Shown here one piece after another: positions 1-10,369 of a stretch of 64,000 bases of DNA. This stretch comes from Streptomyces sp. 846.5 (GTDB lineage Bacteria > Actinomycetota > Actinomycetes > Streptomycetales > Streptomycetaceae). The translations under genes and the position numbers were made by a program. Location of the stretch: the NCBI RefSeq assembly GCF_004365705.1, contig NZ_SOBN01000001.1, positions 5,775,459 through 5,839,458 of the forward strand, in the 5' to 3' direction. Numbering within the stretch: position 1 is the first letter of the stretch; each line of letters begins with the position of its first letter. The notes beneath the pieces were generated by a model. It worked only from the letters and a program-made list of their open reading frames with translations, was not told the origin of the DNA and did not search any database.

Positions 1-45
1 ACCGGCGAGCTCCCGCCGGTCCCCGCCCACCACCCGCAGGGCTGA
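1..45 (+). CDS. 3' end of an upstream gene (partial)
   Basis: The first fourteen codons of frame 1 are open, GC-rich at the third position, and end in TGA at 43-45, twelve bases before the glycosylase start. This looks like the tail of a co-directional gene cut by the window edge. In streptomycetes a large helicase (Lhr type) often precedes this glycosylase, but the visible residues are too few to identify it. Confidence 0.35.
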   Translation, partial: TGELPPVPAHHPQG

Positions 46-56
46 CCACACCTCAG

Positions 57-908
57 ATGCCCGAAGGCCACACCCTCCATCGACTCGCCGCCGCATACCG
101 ACAGGTGTTCGGCGGCGAGTCCGTGCGCGTCTCCAGCCCGCAGGGGCCCTTCGCGCAGGCCGCGCTCCGCCTCGACGGACGCCCGCTCACCAGCACCGAG
201 GCCCACGGCAAGCACCTCTTCCTCGGCTTCGGCGGCCCCGGCCCCGCCGGAGCGGCCGACTGGATCCACATCCACCTCGGCCTCTACGGCAAGGTCCGCT
301 TCGGCGAGGGCCCGGCACCGGCCCCCACCGGCCAGATACGGCTCCGGATGAGCACCGCGGCCGACACCGCCCACGCCGACCTCCGCGGTCCCACCACCTG
401 TGCCCTGATCAGCGACCCGGAGAAGCAGGAGGTGCACCGGCGGCTGGGCCCCGACCCGCTGCGCGGCGACTCGGTCCCGGACCGGGCCTGGCAGCGCGTC
501 AGCCGCAGCGGCACCACCGTCGCTGCCCTGCTGATGGACCAGAAGGTCCTCTCCGGCGTCGGCAACATCTACCGCGCCGAGGTGCTGTTCCGGCAGGGCA
601 TCGACCCGCGGCTGCCCGGCCGGGCCCTCACCCGGGCCCAGTGGGACGCGGTCTGGACCGACCTCACCCTGCTGATGGCCGACGGCGTCCGCGACGGCTG
701 GATCGACACGGTCCGCCCCGAGCACACCCCGCAGGCCATGGGCCGCCCGGCCCGCGAGGACGCGCACGGCGGCGAGGTGTACGTCTACCGGCGCGCCGAC
801 CAGCCCTGCCTGGTCTGCGCGACCCCGGTCAGCACCGCCACCCACGCCGGCCGCAACCTGTTCTGGTGCCCCACCTGTCAGCCCGCCACACCTCACTACC
901 GGTCGTAG
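57..908 (+). CDS. nei2: Fpg/Nei-family DNA glycosylase/AP lyase (Nei2 type)
   Basis: A 283-residue base-excision repair enzyme that removes oxidised bases and nicks the resulting abasic site. The mature N-terminus is the invariant Pro-Glu-Gly of the family (MPEGHTLHRLA), with Pro2 as nucleophile and Glu3 as acid. The central block LMDQKVLSGVGNIYRAEVL carries the catalytic lysine region and the helix-two-turn-helix. A C-terminal zinc finger uses Cys251, Cys254, Cys271 and Cys274. Length and domain order match the family. The MPEGHT start is typical of the actinobacterial Nei2 branch; which lesion it prefers cannot be read from sequence. Confidence 0.93.
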   Translation: MPEGHTLHRLAAAYRQVFGGESVRVSSPQGPFAQAALRLDGRPLTSTEAHGKHLFLGFGGPGPAGAADWIHIHLGLYGKVRFGEGPAPAPTGQIRLRMSTAADTAHADLRGPTTCALISDPEKQEVHRRLGPDPLRGDSVPDRAWQRVSRSGTTVAALLMDQKVLSGVGNIYRAEVLFRQGIDPRLPGRALTRAQWDAVWTDLTLLMADGVRDGWIDTVRPEHTPQAMGRPAREDAHGGEVYVYRRADQPCLVCATPVSTATHAGRNLFWCPTCQPATPHYRS

Positions 909-959
909 TTCCCGGGGAGCGTCGACGCGGACCGCGCCCGCTCGGTAGGGTCGTGCTGG

Positions 960-2117
960 ATGACGGACGGAGCGTCCGGGGCGCCACCTCGGGAGACGAA
1001 GTCGGCACGGGGGCGCAGGGCGCTCTACCGGGCCCGACGTCGGCTGCGCCGATCCGCCGTCGACTACTTCCGCGGCGACGCCTCCGACTGGTTCGCCTTC
1101 GGGGTGCTGTTCCTGCTGGTGCCCCTCATCACCGCGGTCACCCTGCTGGACTCGATCTGGTGCCCGCCGACCGCCCTGGTCCTGCCGGTCCTCGCCGGCG
1201 CGCTGCTGCTGCGGCCCAGCAGCCTGGTGCTGCTCTACGCCGCCGCGGCCTCCGCGCTGGCAGTGGAGGCGGCCATGCTGGGGCCGTACCACCTCGGTCC
1301 TGGCCGGGTCACCCCGGGCAGTGTGCTGGTCGTGGGCGCGGTCGGAGCCGGCGGCCTGCTCGTGGCCCAGCTCCGCAGCCGCGTCGGCGTCCCCTGGCGC
1401 GGCGGCGGCACCATGCTGTTCGACCTGCGCGAACGGCTCAAGGTGCAGTCGCAGATTCCGGCGCTGCCGGACGGATGGCACGCCGAGATGGCGCTGCGCC
1501 CGGCCGGCGGCCAGTCCTTCTCCGGCGACTTCCTGGTCGCCGCCCGTACCGGCGACGGCAGCCGGGTCCTGGAGGCGGTGCTGGCCGACGTCTCCGGCAA
1601 GGGCATGGACGCGGGCTCCCGCGCGCTGCTGCTCTCCGGCGCCTTCGGCGGCCTGCTCGGCTCGCTGCCGCCGCACGACTTCCTCCCGGCCGCCAACGGC
1701 TACCTGCTGCGCCAGGAGTGGGACGAGGGCTTCGCCAGCGCCGTCCACCTGGTCCTGGACCTGGACACCGGCGAGTACGAGCTGCTGTCGGCCGGCCACC
1801 TCCCCGGCATGCAGCGCCGCATGGGCAAGGGCCACTGGGAGACCAAGGAGGCCGAGGGCCCGCTCCTCGGCATCTTCGAGGGCGCCAAGTTCACCGGGCT
1901 GCGCGGCCGGCTGGAGCGCGGCGACGTGCTGATGCTCTGCACCGACGGCATGGTCGAGGCGCCGGGCCGCGATCTCTCCGAGGGCATGGACCGGTTGATG
2001 GGGGAGGCGGACCGGCTGATCGGCTCGCCCTTCGTCGGGACGGCCTGGCGGCTCATCGAGACCGTGGCCAAGGACCTCAACGACGACCGCGCGCTGCTGC
2101 TGATCTGGCGCGAATAA
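960..2117 (+). CDS. Membrane-anchored SpoIIE/PP2C-type serine phosphatase
   Basis: A 385-residue protein. A basic N-terminus is followed by three or four hydrophobic segments (about residues 45-150) and a C-terminal PP2C/SpoIIE phosphatase domain. The metal-binding aspartates are visible in SFSGDFLV, LADVSGKGMD and LCTDGMVEAPGRD. Proteins of this kind usually dephosphorylate anti-sigma-factor antagonists in streptomycete stress and development networks; no sensor (GAF/PAS) domain or partner gene is present here. No clear Shine-Dalgarno precedes the ATG. A TAGGGT element about 10 bases upstream would fit a leaderless transcript, which is inference. Confidence 0.88.
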   Translation: MTDGASGAPPRETKSARGRRALYRARRRLRRSAVDYFRGDASDWFAFGVLFLLVPLITAVTLLDSIWCPPTALVLPVLAGALLLRPSSLVLLYAAAASALAVEAAMLGPYHLGPGRVTPGSVLVVGAVGAGGLLVAQLRSRVGVPWRGGGTMLFDLRERLKVQSQIPALPDGWHAEMALRPAGGQSFSGDFLVAARTGDGSRVLEAVLADVSGKGMDAGSRALLLSGAFGGLLGSLPPHDFLPAANGYLLRQEWDEGFASAVHLVLDLDTGEYELLSAGHLPGMQRRMGKGHWETKEAEGPLLGIFEGAKFTGLRGRLERGDVLMLCTDGMVEAPGRDLSEGMDRLMGEADRLIGSPFVGTAWRLIETVAKDLNDDRALLLIWRE

Positions 2118-2372
2118 ACGCCCACGGATGTGCAGTTCACCACACCTGTACCATCAGCCGCACGATCTCCGACGTGCTGTTCGGCCAATCTCGGCCGAAT
2201 AGTGATCATTCGTGCAGCGGTCTCCCGGAAGTGCTTTACGGAACCTGCTGCTCCGGAGACACTGATTGTCGGCCATGGGGAGGGGGGAGGCAGTGTCGAT
2301 TCACGGCGCGGCGGACCGGCCTGCCGGGTGGCCCGGGCCCCGAGCATGTCATGAACGAGGAAGTGGAACCGC
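2118..2372. other. Intergenic region with a weak hairpin
   Basis: This 255-base gap has no convincing reading frame. A seven-base-pair inverted repeat (2180-2186 with 2193-2199, six-base loop) may end phosphatase transcription, but it has no T-run. The last 30 bases hold the GAGGAAG ribosome-binding region of the following small gene. Confidence 0.4.
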
Positions 2373-2570
2373 GTGACAACCTTCTCCTTCTCCGCAGTTG
2401 TCCTGCTGGGCATCCTGTTGATCGTGTTCATCAGGAACGGGAGCATGAAGATCGGCTACGCCATCCTCGCTATGCTCTTCGGATTCTTCCTGGCCAAGAC
2501 CTCGGCGGCGGCACCCATCCAGACCTTCCTGAACCAGATCGCCACGACCATCAACAACCTGACGAAGTAA
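2373..2570 (+). CDS. Small two-helix membrane protein
   Basis: A 65-residue protein starting at GTG, preceded by GAGGAAG. Two hydrophobic stretches are separated by a short basic turn (IRNGSMKIGYA), and the C-terminus is polar. Codon use is like that of core genes. I do not recognise the family; small proteins of this shape occur widely in streptomycetes. It stands alone on the plus strand and converges with the next gene. Confidence 0.7.
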   Translation: MTTFSFSAVVLLGILLIVFIRNGSMKIGYAILAMLFGFFLAKTSAAAPIQTFLNQIATTINNLTK

Positions 2571-2592
2571 CGGTTTTCAGCAAGAGCCGGCT

Positions 2593-3357
2593 TCAGCGTT
2601 CCCGCCACCGCCGCAGCAGCGCCCCTGCCGCGGCGCGCCGCCCGTCCACGGCGGCGCCGGCGGGCTCCGCGCCACCCTCCGCCCCGCGCAGGCTCAGCGG
2701 ATCGGCTGCCAGCAGGACGAAGCAGCGGGCCCAGGCCAGCCGTTCGCCACGCGGCCAGGACAGCCGCCGCAGCGCGGCCGACGCCTCGGCGACCGGCTCG
2801 CCGTTCACCCGGACCTCGGCGACCTCGTCACCGGAACGCCCGCCGAAGAAGAACTTCACCCCGTTCAGCACCGGGTCGTTCAGATGCGGGAGCACCACCT
2901 CCGCGACCGCGGGCAGCAGTTGATGCTCCGCCACCCAGTCGCCCAGCGGCCCGCTCCGGAACCCGAACACGCAGGCAGGCCCCTGCACGGCATGCCACCC
3001 GGCGACACCCCCGGCCGCACCCGGCGCCACATGGTCACCGTGGACGCCACGCCGCTCCAGCATCTCCACCACCGCGGACGCGGTCGTGGTCCGCCACATC
3101 CGTACGGCGTTCTGGAGCTGCTCCTCCTCGGTCCGCCCGAGCCCGGCGGCGCAGTCCCACACCACAGGACCGCCGCCCTCGCCGATCCTCAGCACATACC
3201 CGAGGTCGACATGCCCGCCGCCCTGCCCGACATGCTCCCGCACCGCCACGGCGGTCGTCCCGGGACCGCGGACGATGCCTTCCTCGGCCTGGAACTCCCG
3301 CCCGAGGCAAGCCATTTCGCGCACCACGCTGCGCTGTATGACCTGGAGCCTGCGCAC
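2593..3357 (-). CDS. Uncharacterised soluble protein (possibly DUF6348)
   Basis: A 254-residue protein with no membrane segment. I start it at GTG 3357 because GGAG lies seven bases upstream; a longer frame to 3540 exists but lacks a good ribosome-binding site and has poor codon bias. The middle (VVWDCAAGLG to WHAVQGPACVFG) and the segment LNGVKFFFGGRSGDEVAEVRVNGEP look well conserved. From memory this resembles proteins labelled DUF6348 in streptomycetes; no function is assigned. The C-terminus is rich in Ala and Arg. Confidence 0.65.
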   Translation of the reverse strand: MRRLQVIQRSVVREMACLGREFQAEEGIVRGPGTTAVAVREHVGQGGGHVDLGYVLRIGEGGGPVVWDCAAGLGRTEEEQLQNAVRMWRTTTASAVVEMLERRGVHGDHVAPGAAGGVAGWHAVQGPACVFGFRSGPLGDWVAEHQLLPAVAEVVLPHLNDPVLNGVKFFFGGRSGDEVAEVRVNGEPVAEASAALRRLSWPRGERLAWARCFVLLAADPLSLRGAEGGAEPAGAAVDGRRAAAGALLRRWRER

Positions 3358-3548
3358 AGGGTCTCTCCGTGTGTGTGAGGGCCGTACCTGAACGCTCCGG
3401 AGGGCAACCCCCGCTCCGTCCGCACAATCCCTGGACGGAGCAGGCCCTGTGGAGATTGTGGGGGGAAACCGGGTGAACATCTCGCTTCCGGGAGCGTACC
3501 CGCCCCCACCCGCCCCTCGCACCAGTTCTGACGCGTGCAAAACAGATC

Positions 3549-3585
3549 GGCCCCAGTCCAGCGATCATCTCGCTGAGCTGGGGCC
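3549..3585 (-). terminator. Hairpin terminator of tRNA-Gly
   Basis: The arms GGCCCCAG (3549-3556) and CTGGGGCC (3578-3585) pair perfectly, with further partial pairing inside. It lies directly downstream of the minus-strand tRNA-Gly. Confidence 0.7.
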
Positions 3586-3593
3586 GAGTCCGT

Positions 3594-3667
3594 TGGAGCG
3601 GGCGACGGGAATCGAACCCGCGTAGCTAGTTTGGAAGACTAGGGCTCTACCATTGAGCTACGCCCGC
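3594..3667 (-). tRNA. tRNA-Gly (anticodon UCC)
   Basis: The reverse complement folds into a full cloverleaf: acceptor GCGGGCG with CGCCCGC, D-arm GCTC/GAGC, anticodon loop CTTCCAA (anticodon TCC) on stem CTAGT/ACTAG, and T-loop TTCGATT. The discriminator is T and the 3' CCA is encoded at 3594-3596. Confidence 0.95.
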
Positions 3668-3845
3668 AGAGCGCACCGGTGCGGCGTGTTCGGGGGACAG
3701 CCTAGCGGACCTGGTCGGGCGGATGCACACCGGTTGTCCGGCGTGGCGGCGGGACGGCGGCCGGATGGGGGCGGCGCGGGGAAAAGCGGGCGAAGCGCCG
3801 GGGATCTGCATGTACGCTACGTGTCGTTCGGCACGTCGGACGGTA

Positions 3846-3922
3846 CGGGGTGTGGCGCAGTTTGGTAGCGCGTCCGCTTTGGGAGCGGAAGGTCGTCGGT
3901 TCGAATCCGGTCACCCCGACCA
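3846..3922 (+). tRNA. tRNA-Pro (anticodon UGG)
   Basis: The cloverleaf is complete: acceptor CGGGGTG with CACCCCG, D-arm GCGC/GCGC, anticodon loop TTTGGGA (anticodon TGG) on stem TCCGC/GCGGA, and T-loop TTCGAAT. CCA is encoded at 3920-3922. It ends 43 bases before the MFS start codon. Confidence 0.95.
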
Positions 3923-3965
3923 CGTATCTGTCGTACCCGGACGACCCGGAAGGCGTGCCCCAGCC

Positions 3966-5441
3966 ATGTCCGCAGCAGCGCAGCCACGCCCTCCGCGGAT
4001 AGCCGCCAAGACCGCCGTCGCGGTCGTCTTCGTCTCCGCGCTGTTCATGTCGATCATGGACACCACGATCGTCAATGTGGCGCTCCCCTCCATCGGCGAC
4101 CAGTTCCATGTGGACGCGGCCTCCATAGGCGTCGTCAACGTCGGCTACCTGGTCAGCCTCGCGGTCTTCGTGCCGCTCTCCGGGTGGCTCGGCGACCGCT
4201 TCGGCACCCGCAGGGTCTTCCTCACCGCGCTGGCCGTCTTCACCCTCGCGTCGCTGCTCTGCGGGACCGCCGCCAACCTCCAGCAGCTCAGCCTCTACCG
4301 GATCCTCCAGGGCGCCGGCGGCGGCATGCTCAACCCGGTCGGGATGACCATGCTGCTGCGCGCCTTCCCGCAGGAGGAGCGGATGCGGGCGAACCGGGTG
4401 CTGATGGTGCCGACCGCCGTCGCCCCGGCGCTGGGGCCGGTGCTGGGCGGCTGGCTGGTGGACGCCGCCTCCTGGCACTGGGTGTTCATCGTCAACGTCC
4501 CGATCGGCATCGTCGCCATGGTGTTCGGGCTGCTGTTCCTGCCGGACTTCCGCTCCGAGCGGGCCGGCCGCTTCGACGCCGCCGGCTTCCTGCTGGCCGC
4601 CGTCGGCTTCGGTGCGGCCACCTACGCCCTCGCCGAGGGGGCGGACAAGGGCTGGGGGACCGCCGGGATCGTGATTCCCGCGGTCGTCGGCATCGCCGCC
4701 GTGGCCGCGCTGGTCGTCGTGGAGTTGCGGATCGACGATCCGATGCTGGACCTGCGGCTCTTCAAGGACCGCCTGTTCCGCGCCACCAACCTGGTCGGCG
4801 TCGTCGCCGGCGCCGCGTTCCTGGGGATGCTCTTCGTCTTCCCCCTCTTCTACCAGAACGCCGTCGGCGCGACCGCCTTCCGGACCGGTCTCAACACCTT
4901 CCCCGAGGCCCTCGGGGTGATGCTGGCCTCGCAGATCGTCAGCCGGTTCTATCCGCGGATCGGGCCGCGCCGGCTGATGGCCGCGGGCGCCGTCTCCGTC
5001 TCCGTCGCCGTCGGGCTGATGTCGCAGCTCACCCCGGAGACCAGTGCCTGGGCGGCCCGCGGGCTGATGTTCGCGACCGGGTTCTCCATGGCCCATCTCT
5101 TCATGCCGACCCAGACGGCCGCCTTCGCGACCGTCTCCTCGGCCGCGACCGGCCGGGCCTCCACCCTCTTCAACGTCCAGAGCCGGCTCGGCCCGGCGCT
5201 CGGGGTGGCCCTGCTCAGCACCGTCCTGAGCGCCGTCGGGACGGTGACCACGGGCCCGGCCGGTACGCCGAGCGCGAACCTGGCGGCCTACCACACGGCG
5301 TTCCTGGTCGCCGCAGGTCTGGCTCTGGTCGCGGCGGTGCTGTCGCTGTTTGTCTCCGACCGGGACGCCGCCCCCACCATGGTGCGCAAGCCCCGGGCGA
5401 AGGGTCCGGCGATGGTCCCGGCGCCGAGCCTGGACAGCTGA
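3966..5441 (+). CDS. MFS drug transporter, DHA2 (14-helix) type
   Basis: A 491-residue inner-membrane protein with about fourteen hydrophobic segments. The N-terminal signature MSIMDTTIVNVALPSI is the motif-D region of the DHA2 (EmrB/QacA-like) branch, followed by the GWLGDRFGTRRVF loop (motif A) and a motif-C-like stretch (APALGPVLGGWLV). It would export drugs or metabolites by proton antiport; the substrate is unknown. I start at ATG 3966 because upstream sequence in frame runs through the tRNA-Pro gene. Confidence 0.9.
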   Translation: MSAAAQPRPPRIAAKTAVAVVFVSALFMSIMDTTIVNVALPSIGDQFHVDAASIGVVNVGYLVSLAVFVPLSGWLGDRFGTRRVFLTALAVFTLASLLCGTAANLQQLSLYRILQGAGGGMLNPVGMTMLLRAFPQEERMRANRVLMVPTAVAPALGPVLGGWLVDAASWHWVFIVNVPIGIVAMVFGLLFLPDFRSERAGRFDAAGFLLAAVGFGAATYALAEGADKGWGTAGIVIPAVVGIAAVAALVVVELRIDDPMLDLRLFKDRLFRATNLVGVVAGAAFLGMLFVFPLFYQNAVGATAFRTGLNTFPEALGVMLASQIVSRFYPRIGPRRLMAAGAVSVSVAVGLMSQLTPETSAWAARGLMFATGFSMAHLFMPTQTAAFATVSSAATGRASTLFNVQSRLGPALGVALLSTVLSAVGTVTTGPAGTPSANLAAYHTAFLVAAGLALVAAVLSLFVSDRDAAPTMVRKPRAKGPAMVPAPSLDS

Positions 5442-5684
5442 CCCCTCCCGGCGGGACCAATGCAGATTGTGGTACCGGTAGGATGGACCGCTGGCGGCTG
5501 TCCACGTGCGCGTCTCCGCAGGGAGAAGCGGTGCGGACACTCGCCCGAGGGCGAGGAGCGAGCTCACCGTCCACCCACCCCGGCGGGCGAAGTCGCCTCT
5601 GACTCATCACCCGTCTCGCCGTGCTCCCCTTCAAGCGGGTGCGCGGCGGACACCCCGACCGCAAGCCCCCAAGGAGACCCAACC

Positions 5685-7079
5685 GTGAAGAGCGCCGTGG
5701 AGACTCTGAACCCGACCCGGGTTCGACTCACCGTCGAGGTGCCCTTCGAGGAGCTCAAGCCCAGCCTCGACGCGGCGTACAAGAAGATCAACCAGCAGGT
5801 CACGGTGCCGGGCTTCCGTAAGGGCAAGATCCCGGCTCGCGTCATCGACCAGCGCTTCGGCCGTGCCGCGGTGCTGGAAGAGGCTGTCAACGACGCCCTG
5901 CCGCGCTTCTACACCCAGGCCGTCGACGAGTCCAAGCTCGATGTCCTCGGCCAGCCCGACATCGACGGCCTCGAGGGCGTCGAGAAGATCGCGGACGGCG
6001 GCGACCTGAAGTTCACCGCCGAGGTGGACATCCGCCCCGAGATCACCCTCCCCGACTACAGCGCCATCGAGGTCGAGGTCGACCCGATCGCCGTGTCCGA
6101 CGAGGACGTCGAGGAGAGCCTGAACCAGCTCCGCGACCGCTTCGCCTCGCTGAAGACCGTCGAGCGCGCCGCCGCCGAGGGCGACGTCGTGGTCGTCGAC
6201 CTGGAGGCCAAGGTCGACGGTGAGGTCCCCGAGGACGGCACCGCCACCGGCGTCAGCTACGAGATCGGCTCCGGCCGCCTGCTCGACGGCATCGACGAGG
6301 CCCTCACCGGCCTGGAGGCCGGCGGCACCGCCACCTTCACCACCGAGCTCAAGGGCGGCAGCGCCGAGGGCAAGGACTCCGAGGTCACAGTCAGCCTGAC
6401 CACCGTCCAGGAGAAGGAACTCCCGGCCCTGGACGACGAGTTCGCCCAGCTCGCCAGCGAGTTCGACACTCTGGAGGAGCTCAAGGACGACTCCCGCAAG
6501 CGGCTCGTCCGGATGAAGGAGTTCGACCAGGCCACCCAGGCCCAGGAGCGGGTGCTCGACAAGCTCATGGAGCTCATCGAGATGCCGTACCCGGAGAAGC
6601 TGCTCGCGGACGAGCTGGAGACCCGCAAGCACAACCTGGAGCACCACCAGCTGCCGCAGATGGGCATCGATCTGGACGGCTACCTCAAGCTCCAGGGCAA
6701 GACCGCCGAGGAGTTCGAGGCCGAGCTGCTGGAGCAGGCCCAGAAGGGCATCAAGACCCAGTTCGTCCTGGACGCCATCGCGTCCAAGGAGGAGCTCGCG
6801 GTCAACCAGGAGGAGCTCACCGAGCACCTGCTGCGCCGCGCGGCCGGCTCGGGCATGACGCCCGACCAGTTCGCCCAGCAGGTCGTCGAGGGCGGCCAGG
6901 TCCCGCTGCTGGTCGGCGAGGTCGTCCGTGGAAAGGCCCTCGCGGTCGTCGTGGAGTCCGCGAAGGTGGTCGACACCAACGGTGAGGTCGTCGACTTCGA
7001 GGACGACGAGGACGACGAGGAGATCGTCGAGGCCGCTGCTGAGACAGTCGCCGAGGTGACCGGGACGACCGAGGCCTGA
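5685..7079 (+). CDS. tig: Trigger factor, ribosome-associated chaperone and prolyl isomerase
   Basis: A 464-residue protein that binds at the ribosomal exit tunnel and helps nascent chains fold. The start is GTG 5685 with AAGGAG ten bases upstream. The N-terminal domain carries the ribosome-docking signature [14 protein letters not shown], the FKBP-like domain spans about 160-250, and a long helical chaperone domain follows. The C-terminus is a highly acidic tail ([13 protein letters not shown]) common in actinobacteria. It lies just upstream of clpP1-clpP2-clpX, the usual bacterial neighbourhood, and is separated from it by a strong terminator. Confidence 0.97.
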   Translation: MKSAVETLNPTRVRLTVEVPFEELKPSLDAAYKKINQQVTVPGFRKGKIPARVIDQRFGRAAVLEEAVNDALPRFYTQAVDESKLDVLGQPDIDGLEGVEKIADGGDLKFTAEVDIRPEITLPDYSAIEVEVDPIAVSDEDVEESLNQLRDRFASLKTVERAAAEGDVVVVDLEAKVDGEVPEDGTATGVSYEIGSGRLLDGIDEALTGLEAGGTATFTTELKGGSAEGKDSEVTVSLTTVQEKELPALDDEFAQLASEFDTLEELKDDSRKRLVRMKEFDQATQAQERVLDKLMELIEMPYPEKLLADELETRKHNLEHHQLPQMGIDLDGYLKLQGKTAEEFEAELLEQAQKGIKTQFVLDAIASKEELAVNQEELTEHLLRRAAGSGMTPDQFAQQVVEGGQVPLLVGEVVRGKALAVVVESAKVVDTNGEVVDFEDDEDDEEIVEAAAETVAEVTGTTEA

Positions 7080-7120
7080 GCCTCGCCCAGCAGGTACGGC
7101 GAGCCGTACAGCACCACCCA

Positions 7121-7157
7121 GGAAGGGCTCGGACGCGGTATGCGTCCGGGCCCTTCC
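7121..7157 (+). terminator. Terminator after tig
   Basis: A long inverted repeat (GGAAGGGCTCGGACGC with GCGTCCGGGCCCTTCC, short loop) starts 42 bases after the tig stop. It should separate tig from the clpP operon. Confidence 0.85.
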
Positions 7158-7176
7158 TGCGTCGCCGGTCACCCTG

Positions 7177-7190
7177 CGCTCACAGCGAAC
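7177..7190 (-). promoter_or_regulatory. ClgR-box-like operator upstream of clpP1
   Basis: On the minus strand this reads GTTCGC, five bases, GCG, which matches the ClgR activator box as I recall it from Streptomyces clp and lon promoters. It lies 111 bases before the clpP1 start, a reasonable position for an activator. The match is seen directly; binding is inferred. Confidence 0.6.
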
Positions 7191-7300
7191 AGTTCTGTGT
7201 AGGGGATGGCCAGGCCCTGCCTGCGCGTTAGGGTCCTTGGTACGAGGGGCAGGGTGACTGTCGGTCCATCAGGACTGTACCGACCTTCGTAAGAGACGCA

Positions 7301-7987
7301 GTGACGGTGGACGATCAGCCGTCCGAACACAATGAGCGGGTGGATTACGTGATGACTCCCCAGTTCCAGATGCCCGGCCTGATGGCCCCCACCGCAGCCG
7401 GTGACATCGGCGGCGGCGGTCTCGGCGACCAGGTCTTCAACCGTCTGCTCAACGAGCGCATCATCTTCCTCGGCCAGCAGGTCGACGACGAGATCGCCAA
7501 CAAGATCACCGCGCAGCTGCTGCTGCTCGCGTCCGACCCGGACCGGGACATCTTCCTGTACATCAACTCGCCCGGCGGCTCGGTCACCGCGGGCATGGCG
7601 ATCTACGACACGATGCAGTACATCAAGAACGACGTGGTCACCATCGCCATGGGCATGGCCGCCTCGATGGGGCAGTTCCTGCTCACGGCCGGTGCCAAGG
7701 GCAAGCGCTTCGCGCTCCCCAACGCCGAGATCCTGATGCACCAGCCCTCGGCCGGCCTCGGCGGCTCCGCCACCGACATCCGCATCCAGGCCCAGCAGCT
7801 GGTCCGCCTGAAGCACCGGATGGCCGAGCTGATCGCCGAGCACAGCGGCCAGACCGTCGACCAGGTCACCAAGGACTCCGACCGCGACCGCTGGTTCCAG
7901 CCGCAGGAGGCCATGGAGTACGGCCTGATCGACGGCATCATGCACAGCGCCGCGGACGTCCCCGGCGGCGGCGGCACCGGCGCCTGA
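7301..7987 (+). CDS. clpP1: ATP-dependent Clp protease proteolytic subunit ClpP1
   Basis: A 228-residue serine peptidase that forms the degradation chamber of Clp protease. The catalytic triad is Ser122 (in MAASMGQ), His147 (in MHQPSAG) and Asp196 (in DRDRWF). The N-terminal 18 residues look like a propeptide; starts at GTG 7301 or at the later VMTPQFQ are both possible. It is followed 75 bases later by a second clpP, and the two paralogues are expected to form a mixed double-ring. A ClgR-like box sits upstream. Confidence 0.96.
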   Translation: MTVDDQPSEHNERVDYVMTPQFQMPGLMAPTAAGDIGGGGLGDQVFNRLLNERIIFLGQQVDDEIANKITAQLLLLASDPDRDIFLYINSPGGSVTAGMAIYDTMQYIKNDVVTIAMGMAASMGQFLLTAGAKGKRFALPNAEILMHQPSAGLGGSATDIRIQAQQLVRLKHRMAELIAEHSGQTVDQVTKDSDRDRWFQPQEAMEYGLIDGIMHSAADVPGGGGTGA

Positions 7988-8062
7988 CCGGCTCGTCGAG
8001 CCGATCGGCACCGCCCCGCCCACGAACCAAGTCCGTACGCTTCCGGAGAGGCCACACCCGTT

Positions 8063-8725
8063 ATGAACATCCCCAGCCTGTCCAGCGCCGAGCGGCGCAT
8101 CGAGGACATGCGCGCCGAGGGCCGCTACATCGTCCCGCGCTTCGTCGAGCGCACCTCGCAGGGCGTGCGTGAGTACGACCCGTACGCCAAGCTCTTCGAG
8201 GAGCGCATCATCTTCCTGGGCTCCCAGGTGGACGACGTCTCCGCGAACGACATCATGGCGCAGCTGATCTGCCTGGAGTCGATGGACCCGGACCGGGACA
8301 TCTCCATGTACATCAACTCGCCCGGCGGCTCCTTCACGGCGCTGACCGCGATCTACGACACCATGCAGTTCGTGAAGCCCGACGTGGCGACCGTGTGCAT
8401 GGGCCAGGCGGCCTCCGCCGCCGCGGTGCTGCTGGCGGCCGGCGCCCCCGGCAAGCGCCTGGCGCTGCCGAACGCCCGGATCCTGATCCACCAGCCGTAC
8501 ACCGAGACCGGCCGCGGCCAGGTCTCCGACCTGGAGATCCAGGCCGCGGAGATCCAGCGGATGCGGGAGCAGCTGGAGGAGATGCTGTCCAAGCACTCGC
8601 ACCAGTCCCCGCAGCAGATCAGCGAGGACATCGAGCGCGACAAGATCCTCACTGCCGCCGAGGCGTTGGAGTACGGGCTGATCGACCAGATCACCTCGAC
8701 CCGAAAGAGCTCGCTCAACGACTGA
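8063..8725 (+). CDS. clpP2: ATP-dependent Clp protease proteolytic subunit ClpP2
   Basis: A 220-residue paralogue of ClpP1 with the triad Ser118 (QAASAAA), His143 (IHQPYT) and Asp193 (IERDKI). ATG 8063 follows a GGAGAGG-type ribosome-binding site. The spacing to clpP1 suggests co-transcription. In actinobacteria the second ring usually provides the docking surface for ClpX or ClpC, which fits the clpX gene downstream. Confidence 0.96.
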   Translation: MNIPSLSSAERRIEDMRAEGRYIVPRFVERTSQGVREYDPYAKLFEERIIFLGSQVDDVSANDIMAQLICLESMDPDRDISMYINSPGGSFTALTAIYDTMQFVKPDVATVCMGQAASAAAVLLAAGAPGKRLALPNARILIHQPYTETGRGQVSDLEIQAAEIQRMREQLEEMLSKHSHQSPQQISEDIERDKILTAAEALEYGLIDQITSTRKSSLND

Positions 8726-8771
8726 GACCGGTTCCGGTCCAGTCACTGAGACGAGTACCACGCAGTCCGTC

Positions 8772-8797
8772 GGCCCCCGGCTATTGGAGCGGGGGCC
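8772..8797 (+). terminator. Hairpin between clpP2 and clpX
   Basis: Eight perfect base pairs (GGCCCCCG with CGGGGGCC) enclose a ten-base loop. There is no T-run, so it may attenuate rather than end transcription of the clpP pair. The remaining 190 bases before clpX presumably hold a clpX promoter, but I see no clear consensus. Confidence 0.5.
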
Positions 8798-8991
8798 CCG
8801 GCCTGGCACCATCGGTGACAGGCACTCTCAAAATTGCCGCGCCCTGCATCGCTCACCCTGACGGCACTTCGCCCAGGGCGGAAGAGGGAAGACCGTCGAA
8901 GTCGGCGGATCGGGGCTCCTGACGGAGTACCGTCGGAAACCAAGCACCAGGCTCCTGCCCCACGGAGCCTTTGGCGAAGGGGATTCACCTC

Positions 8992-10275
<1,284 letters not shown>

Positions 10276-10301
10276 CCGCAGGTTTTCCTGTTTCGTCAGT
10301 G

Positions 10302-10338
10302 GGAACCCCGCCCGGACCGTGCGTCCGGGCGGGGTTCC
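10302..10338. terminator. Bidirectional terminator between clpX and cyclophilin
   Basis: A perfect 16-base-pair stem (10302-10317 with 10323-10338) around a five-base loop sits between two convergent genes and should stop transcription from both sides. Confidence 0.9.
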
Positions 10339-10369
10339 TGCATGTCCGTCAGGAATCCGGGATCCCGGG

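Noticed and set aside
641..2923. A 760-codon plus-strand frame spanning the glycosylase and phosphatase
   Set aside because: It is the shifted frame of both genes, with Arg/Pro/Gly-rich nonsense translation.
3723..3965. An 81-residue N-terminal extension of the first MFS transporter
   Set aside because: The extension would be translated from the tRNA-Pro gene; ATG 3966 matches the family start.
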